8,984 nt of DNA. Origin: JBCDBH01 sp039184055 (GTDB lineage Bacteria; Acidobacteriota; Thermoanaerobaculia; Multivoradales; J023). Every line of letters begins with the position of its first letter. The stretch's first letter is position 1. A program made the position numbers and the translations under genes. The stretch spans positions 1 to 8,984 of the forward strand of contig JBCDBH010000244.1 of the NCBI GenBank assembly GCA_039184055.1, read 5' to 3'. Positions 4,858 through 8,984 of this stretch are shown here, piece after piece. Below the pieces are notes generated by a model. The model was not told the origin of the DNA, made no database searches, and saw only the letters and a list, made by a program, of their open reading frames with translations.

Positions 4858-6369
4858 TTGTCTGAACAAACGACGCTGGTCGCGACGCTGACCGAGATGC
4901 CTACCGCCGAGACGCTTCGCGCGCTCGCTCCGGTGGTGGATGTGCTCGAAGTCCGGGCGGATTTGCTCGGCGATGTCGACCCGGCCCCATTGCGTGACGC
5001 GTTTCCAGGGCGATTGCTCTACACCTTGCGTTCGCGCGCCGAGGGCGGCGCCTACGAGAGTGGCCGGCGGCAACGTCGTGAGCGGATCATCGCCCAGGCG
5101 CCCGCCTACGATTTGATCGATCTCGAGACGGCGCGTGATCTCCACCGCGAGGTGCTCGCGGCGGTTCCCGAAGCGAAACGGATCGTGTCGTGGCACGGCC
5201 CGGCGGAGCATCTCTCGGGTCTCAAGGAACGCTTCGCGGCGCTCGCCACCACGCCGGCACGCTTTCACAAGATGATCCCGACCGCGCGCCGCTCGGGCAA
5301 CGACGTCGACACCATGGCGGTATTGCGTGATTGGCCGCGTCGTGACGACGACAGCCAGCCGGTGATTTTCGCCGGGGGCCCGATCGGCACCTGGACGCGT
5401 CTGGTGGCGCCTCGACTCGGCTCGGCCCTGACCTATGCCGCCGTCGGCAGCCAGCCCGGTGCGCCGGGTCAGCTCACCCTGCGTCGTCTGGTGCGGGACT
5501 ACGGTCTGCCCGAGCTGCGGCCGGCGACGTCGCTTTTCGGCATTGTCGGCAATCCGGTGCTGCATTCGCTTTCGCCTCGTTTGCACAACGGCGCCTATCG
5601 TGAACACGGCGTCGGCGGGCTTTACGTGCCGTTTCACGTCGAGTCGTTTGGTGATTTTTGGCTCGACGTGGTCGAGTCGGGTGCTTTCGAATCCCTCGGT
5701 TTGCCGCTCGCGGGCTTGTCGGTGACCTCGCCCCATAAGGAAGTCGCGCTCGCCGTGTCGGGTGTGTCGAGCCCTCGCGCGCAGCACATCAGCGCCGCCA
5801 ATACCCTGGTGCTCGATGCCGACGGTGTGTGGGAGGCCGAAACCACCGATCCCGAAGGCGTCACCGGCTCGTTGCTCGAAGTGCTCGGCGATGGCGATCT
5901 TCAGGGACGCCACGCGGCGGTGGTGGGCTGTGGCGGCGCTGGCAAAGCGGCGGCCTATGGTCTGAAGCTCGCGGGTGCCGAGGTGACCCTGGTGAATCGA
6001 GGTGAGGAGCGTGGCCGACGCGCGTCGGACGAGCTGTCGATGCCTTTTGTGCCGCTCGCCGTGTGGGATCCGGGCAGCGCCGCGATCATCGTGCATGCCA
6101 CGGCGCTCGGTCACGGAGAAGACGATCCGCTGCCGTTCGCGATCGAGCCGGTGGCCGATGACGCGCTGGTGGTCGATCTCGTCTACCACCGCTGGCGACC
6201 GACGCGTTTGCTCAGCGAGCTTCGCGAGCGCGGCGTGACCGGGGTCGATGGACGCGATGTCTTGCTCCATCAGGCGCTCGGTCAATACCGCCTGATGACC
6301 GGTAAGACCTTTGATCCCGAGCTCGCCCGTGGGCTTTTGGATCTCGGTGACGAGGAGGCGGTGGTATGA
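4858..6369 (+). CDS. aroDE: Bifunctional 3-dehydroquinate dehydratase / shikimate dehydrogenase
   Basis: A 503-residue fusion catalysing steps three and four of the shikimate pathway: dehydroquinate to dehydroshikimate, then NADPH-dependent reduction to shikimate. Residues 1 to about 215 are a type I dehydroquinate dehydratase: E31 and R33 in VLEVRADLL, R58 in TLRSR, H113 in SWH, the Schiff-base lysine K138 in FHKMIP, R181, and APGQ with Q205. Residues about 225-503 are shikimate dehydrogenase: HSLSP with S237 and S239, catalytic K294 in VTSPHKE, N315 in SAANT, D331, the NADP-binding loop GCGGAG at 357-362 followed by NR at 380-381, and Q472. The usual Asn before catalytic Asp331 (NTD) is Thr here (TTD). 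The start is TTG 4858, set by the ribosome binding site in the terminator arm and by homology beginning at once. The fusion resembles that of plants and some Chlamydiae and Planctomycetes. The stop overlaps hisZ by ATGA. Confidence 0.93.
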   Translation: MSEQTTLVATLTEMPTAETLRALAPVVDVLEVRADLLGDVDPAPLRDAFPGRLLYTLRSRAEGGAYESGRRQRRERIIAQAPAYDLIDLETARDLHREVLAAVPEAKRIVSWHGPAEHLSGLKERFAALATTPARFHKMIPTARRSGNDVDTMAVLRDWPRRDDDSQPVIFAGGPIGTWTRLVAPRLGSALTYAAVGSQPGAPGQLTLRRLVRDYGLPELRPATSLFGIVGNPVLHSLSPRLHNGAYREHGVGGLYVPFHVESFGDFWLDVVESGAFESLGLPLAGLSVTSPHKEVALAVSGVSSPRAQHISAANTLVLDADGVWEAETTDPEGVTGSLLEVLGDGDLQGRHAAVVGCGGAGKAAAYGLKLAGAEVTLVNRGEERGRRASDELSMPFVPLAVWDPGSAAIIVHATALGHGEDDPLPFAIEPVADDALVVDLVYHRWRPTRLLSELRERGVTGVDGRDVLLHQALGQYRLMTGKTFDPELARGLLDLGDEEAVV

Positions 6370-7340
6370 GGATTTCGGTCCAACTGCCCACCGGGGTGGC
6401 GGCGCTCTTCGGTGAGAGTGCGCGTCGTCGTCGCCGGCTCGAAAGCCAGATCGCGACCCGACTCGAAACGGCGGATTTCGACGAGGTGGTGCTGCCGGTG
6501 GTCGATTATCTCGACCCGTACCGCGACATGTTGTCGGAGCAGAGTCGACAGGAGCTCTATCGCTTTGTCGATCGTGACGGCGAGGTGCTGTCGCTACGCG
6601 CTGATTTCACGCCGATGCTGGCGCGATTGCTGGCGCCCCGTCTGGCCCGTTTGGAGCTGCCGCTCAAGCTCTTTTATCGCGGCGATGTGCTGCGCTATCG
6701 CGAGGAGCATTTGGGCGAGCGCGAGCTCTATCAGATCGGTGCCGAGGTGTTGGGCGTCGCGGGTGAGGATGCCGAAGCATTGGTGTTGCGCCAATTTCTC
6801 GAGCTGCTCCAGCTCGGCGCGCCACGACCGCTGGGTGTCGTGGTGGGGCTGGCGGGTGCGCTCGATCCGTTGATTCTGGAGCACAGCCATGGCAAGCCGC
6901 TTCGTCTCGCCGGGGCACTGCTCCGACGCGAGCGGGCGGTGGTCGAAGCCGCGCATCCGGTGCTCGCCGAGGTCGTGCGTCACGGTCGACCGACCGACCC
7001 CGACGCTCTCGGCGAGGTCGGCGCGCGCCGGCTCAAACGTTTGATCGGTCTGGTCGAGACGCTCGACAACGACTTCCCCGATATCGACCTCTATATCGAT
7101 CTCGCCGAGTTCGCCGATCAGGCGACCTCGCCCGAGCTGCGCGCGGCGGTCGGTCCACGGGCGTATTACGACGGCCTGGTGTTCCGTGCCCACGGTGGCG
7201 ACGCCGCGTGGCATCTCGGTGGCGGTGGTCGCTACGACAATCTCTTTCGTCATCTCGGCGCCGAGAACGGCACGGTCACCCCGGTGACCGCCGCCGGCTT
7301 CTCGTTCGACGTCGATCGTCTCGCCGGGGGGATGAGCTGA
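6366..7340 (+). CDS. hisZ: ATP phosphoribosyltransferase regulatory subunit HisZ
   Basis: A 324-residue paralogue of the histidyl-tRNA synthetase catalytic core that forms a complex with short HisG and is needed for its activity and histidine feedback. Recognisable features: the GVAALFGESARRR stretch at 10-22, LRADFTPMLAR at 78-88, a motif-2-like region FYRGDVLRY...ELYQIGAEVLG at about 103-130, YYDG at 267-270 where synthetases have YYTG, GGGGRYDN at 285-292 and GFSFDVDR at 311-318. The C-terminal anticodon-binding domain of HisS is absent, and the synthetase arginine four residues before YYTG is not in the equivalent place. Both points argue against aminoacylation and for HisZ. The start ATG 6366 overlaps the aroDE stop and is preceded by GAGGAGG at seven bases. 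The next gene is short-form hisG, its obligate partner. Confidence 0.92.
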   Translation: MRISVQLPTGVAALFGESARRRRRLESQIATRLETADFDEVVLPVVDYLDPYRDMLSEQSRQELYRFVDRDGEVLSLRADFTPMLARLLAPRLARLELPLKLFYRGDVLRYREEHLGERELYQIGAEVLGVAGEDAEALVLRQFLELLQLGAPRPLGVVVGLAGALDPLILEHSHGKPLRLAGALLRRERAVVEAAHPVLAEVVRHGRPTDPDALGEVGARRLKRLIGLVETLDNDFPDIDLYIDLAEFADQATSPELRAAVGPRAYYDGLVFRAHGGDAAWHLGGGGRYDNLFRHLGAENGTVTPVTAAGFSFDVDRLAGGMS

Positions 7341-8005
7341 TGCGTTTGGCGTTGCCCAAGGGGCGCAATCTCACCACCGCGCTCGACGCGCTGCGGATCG
7401 CCGGGCTCGATCTGGCCGATCTCGAGTCCGGTGATCGACGACTCCGCATCTCCTTGCCCGGTGACGTCGAAGTGCTGCTGATCAAGGATCGCGACGTGCC
7501 GCTCTACGTCAGCCATGGCATTGCCGACGTCGGGGTGGTGGGAAGCGATGTGCTCGAGGAAACGGGTGACGACACGCTCTTGGTGCCGGCGCGTTTCACC
7601 CAGGGCACGAGCCGCCTGTCGTTGATCGGCAAGTCGGCCGACGCCATGCCTTCACCGGGTGATCAAGTGCGCTTGGCGACCAAGTATCCGGTGACCGCGC
7701 GCGACATGCTCGCCGCGCGCACCTGGGGCGCGGAGATCATCGAGCTTTCGGGCTCGATCGAGCTGGCGCCGCTTCTCGAGCTCGCCGAGCTGGCGCTCGA
7801 CATCGTGCAGACGGGTCGCACCCTGCATGACAACCACCTGGTGGAGCTCGAAACGATCCGTCACGTCGCGCCGTGTTGGGTGACCCACCGGGCGGCGTGG
7901 CAACGACATCGACGACAATTCAACGATTGGCTCGATCGGTTTACCGCCGCGGGTCTGGTGTCCGCCGGTTTGACGGCGACGGGTTCGGAGGGAGAGACGG
8001 CATGA
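7340..8005 (+). CDS. hisG: ATP phosphoribosyltransferase, short form HisG
   Basis: Condenses ATP and PRPP to N1-(5-phosphoribosyl)-ATP, the first and committed step of histidine synthesis. At 221 residues it is the short form, lacking the C-terminal histidine-binding domain of long HisG and therefore relying on HisZ. Motifs: LALPKGR at 3-9, DRDVP at 50-54, GIADVGVVGSD at 60-70, ATKYP at 113-117, GSIELAP at 138-144, and the PRPP-binding DIVQTGRTL at 154-162. The frame is open further upstream, but ATG 7340 is the right start because the protein family begins there and it overlaps the hisZ stop as TGATG. The stop overlaps the hisD start by ATGA. A short C-terminal tail (from about 203) rich in Ala, Gly and Thr has no recognisable motif. 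Confidence 0.95.
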   Translation: MRLALPKGRNLTTALDALRIAGLDLADLESGDRRLRISLPGDVEVLLIKDRDVPLYVSHGIADVGVVGSDVLEETGDDTLLVPARFTQGTSRLSLIGKSADAMPSPGDQVRLATKYPVTARDMLAARTWGAEIIELSGSIELAPLLELAELALDIVQTGRTLHDNHLVELETIRHVAPCWVTHRAAWQRHRRQFNDWLDRFTAAGLVSAGLTATGSEGETA

Positions 8006-8984
8006 GTTTATTTACCATTGCCCGCACCGACAGCGTGGTGGGCCGAAAGTTGGTGAAACGGCTGTTGGCGCGCGGTGATCAATTGCTCGACCCGCGGGCG
8101 CTCGACCACGCCGCCAAGATCGTCGACGACGTTCGCGCGCGAGGAGATCGCGCGGTGCGTCAGGCGGTTCGCAAATTCGACGGTGTCGCCACCAAAGACG
8201 TCGCCACCCTGTGTCGGCGTCCGATGCGAGTGCGTGGCAACGAGCTGCCGCCGGGTTTCGAAGCGGCGCTCGAACGCGCCATTCTCGCCGTCGAGCGCTA
8301 TCACCGGCCGCAACGTCGGGATGGTTATCGTCTCGACGAGGACGGTATCGAGCTGCGTGAGCGTCGTCGGCCGCTCAAACGGGTGGCATGTTACGTCCCG
8401 GGTGGGCGCGCCGCGTATCCTTCGTCGGTGGTGATGACCGTGGTGCCGGCGCGTCTCGCCGGGGTGCCGGAAATCGTCGTCGCGACCCCGCCCGGCTCGT
8501 ATCAACGCAACGCCGCGCTTCGTCATACCCTGGCGCGTTTGGGGATCGAAGAAGTGTGGACGTTCGGCGGCGCGCACGCCGTCGCGGCACTCGCCTACGG
8601 CACCGAGTCAGTGCCACGGGTCGACAAGATCGTCGGTCCGGGCAACCAATGGGTGACCGCCGCCAAATACCTCACCTCGTCGTCAGTGGCGATCGACGGT
8701 CTCGCCGGTCCGAGTGAAGTGGTGATCGTCGCTGGCGGCGACGTCGATCCGGCCTGGATCGCGGCCGATTTGCTCGCCCAGGCCGAACACGATCCGCTCG
8801 CCACCGCGCTTTTGATCACCGACGATCGTTCATTGGCGCGCGCGGTGCGTCGCGAGGTGTCGATCCAGCTACGGAGTCTGGCCACCGCGTCGACGGCACG
8901 GGAGTCGTTGCGCAACAACGGTGGCGCGCTGTTGGTCGAGCGGATGGACGACGCGCTCGATCTGCTCGAACGGCTGGCGCCCGA
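8002..8984 (+). CDS. hisD: Histidinol dehydrogenase, 3' end missing
   Basis: Catalyses the last two oxidations of histidine synthesis, L-histidinol to L-histidine, with NAD+ and zinc. The frame stays open from ATG 8002 to the window end, 327 complete codons of an expected ~430. Present are YVPGGRAAYPSS at about 131-142, the VGPGNQWVTAAK nucleotide/substrate region near 211-222, GLAGPSEVVI just after it, and Q260 and H263 in LLAQAEHDPLA, which match the zinc ligands Gln259 and His262 of Salmonella HisD. The catalytic Glu-His pair near 326-327 and the last zinc ligands lie at or past the edge and cannot be checked. GGAGGGAGA lies a few bases before the start, inside the end of hisG, and the ATGA overlap points to translational coupling. 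Confidence 0.95.
   Translation, partial: MSLFTIARTDSVVGRKLVKRLLARGDQLLDPRALDHAAKIVDDVRARGDRAVRQAVRKFDGVATKDVATLCRRPMRVRGNELPPGFEAALERAILAVERYHRPQRRDGYRLDEDGIELRERRRPLKRVACYVPGGRAAYPSSVVMTVVPARLAGVPEIVVATPPGSYQRNAALRHTLARLGIEEVWTFGGAHAVAALAYGTESVPRVDKIVGPGNQWVTAAKYLTSSSVAIDGLAGPSEVVIVAGGDVDPAWIAADLLAQAEHDPLATALLITDDRSLARAVRREVSIQLRSLATASTARESLRNNGGALLVERMDDALDLLERLAP

Noticed and set aside
4738..6285. A 515-codon open frame on the minus strand
   Set aside because: It lies opposite aroDE, its translation is rich in Arg and His with no family features, and aroDE on the plus strand has complete active-site motifs. It is a shadow frame of GC-rich coding DNA.
7208..7339. N-terminal extension of hisG
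   Set aside because: The frame is open upstream but lies within hisZ, and the HisG family sequence begins exactly at ATG 7340.
1..8984. CRISPR arrays, insertion sequences, tRNA or rRNA genes
   Set aside because: No repeat-spacer pattern, transposase frame, terminal inverted repeats or tRNA/rRNA-like sequence was seen.

Overview
The window is GC-rich bacterial chromosome, densely coded, and almost everything in it concerns histidine. It carries, in order: part of a leucine-rich-repeat (LRR) gene on the minus strand; hisS (histidyl-tRNA synthetase) and hutH (histidine ammonia-lyase); a small DUF4160/DUF2442 pair; and an operon aroDE-hisZ-hisG-hisD that runs off the right edge. Short-form HisG with HisZ, a fused AroD-AroE enzyme, LRR proteins and DUF4160/DUF2442 modules would suit a delta-proteobacterial-type lineage (Myxococcota or Bradymonadota-like). 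That assignment is an inference from gene style only.

Left part (1-2311). The LRR gene reads leftward from about 635 and is cut by the window edge. A divergent gap of about 230 bp separates it from hisS, which most likely starts at GTG 866 behind a strong ribosome binding site. hisS overlaps hutH by ATGA. The first part of hisS has a glycine codon choice (nearly all GGG) quite unlike its second half.

Middle (2308-4584). hutH has the active-site residues of a true histidine ammonia-lyase, but its MIO-forming tripeptide is Ser-Ser-Gly and it has an extra loop. Just downstream lies a DUF4160 gene interrupted by one in-frame TAA, overlapping an intact DUF2442 gene.

Regulatory region (4585-4857). 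This is the most interesting part. A promoter (TTGACA, 17 bp, TGGAAT) precedes a well-placed 26-codon leader peptide in which 7 of 11 consecutive residues are His or Trp (five His in the peptide, plus tandem Trp). Behind it lie three mutually exclusive RNA segments and a strong intrinsic terminator. The terminator's 3' arm is also the ribosome binding site of aroDE, which starts at TTG 4858. The whole has the layout of a translation-controlled attenuator that would sense histidine, and probably tryptophan, and control aroDE-hisZGD at transcription and possibly also at translation.

Right part (4858-8984). aroDE (dehydroquinate dehydratase fused to shikimate dehydrogenase), hisZ and hisG (the two subunits of ATP phosphoribosyltransferase, first step of histidine synthesis) and hisD (last step, incomplete here) are joined by start-stop overlaps. 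Together the window holds the tRNA-charging, degradation, sensing and synthesis sides of histidine metabolism, with a shikimate-pathway enzyme at the head of the biosynthetic operon.
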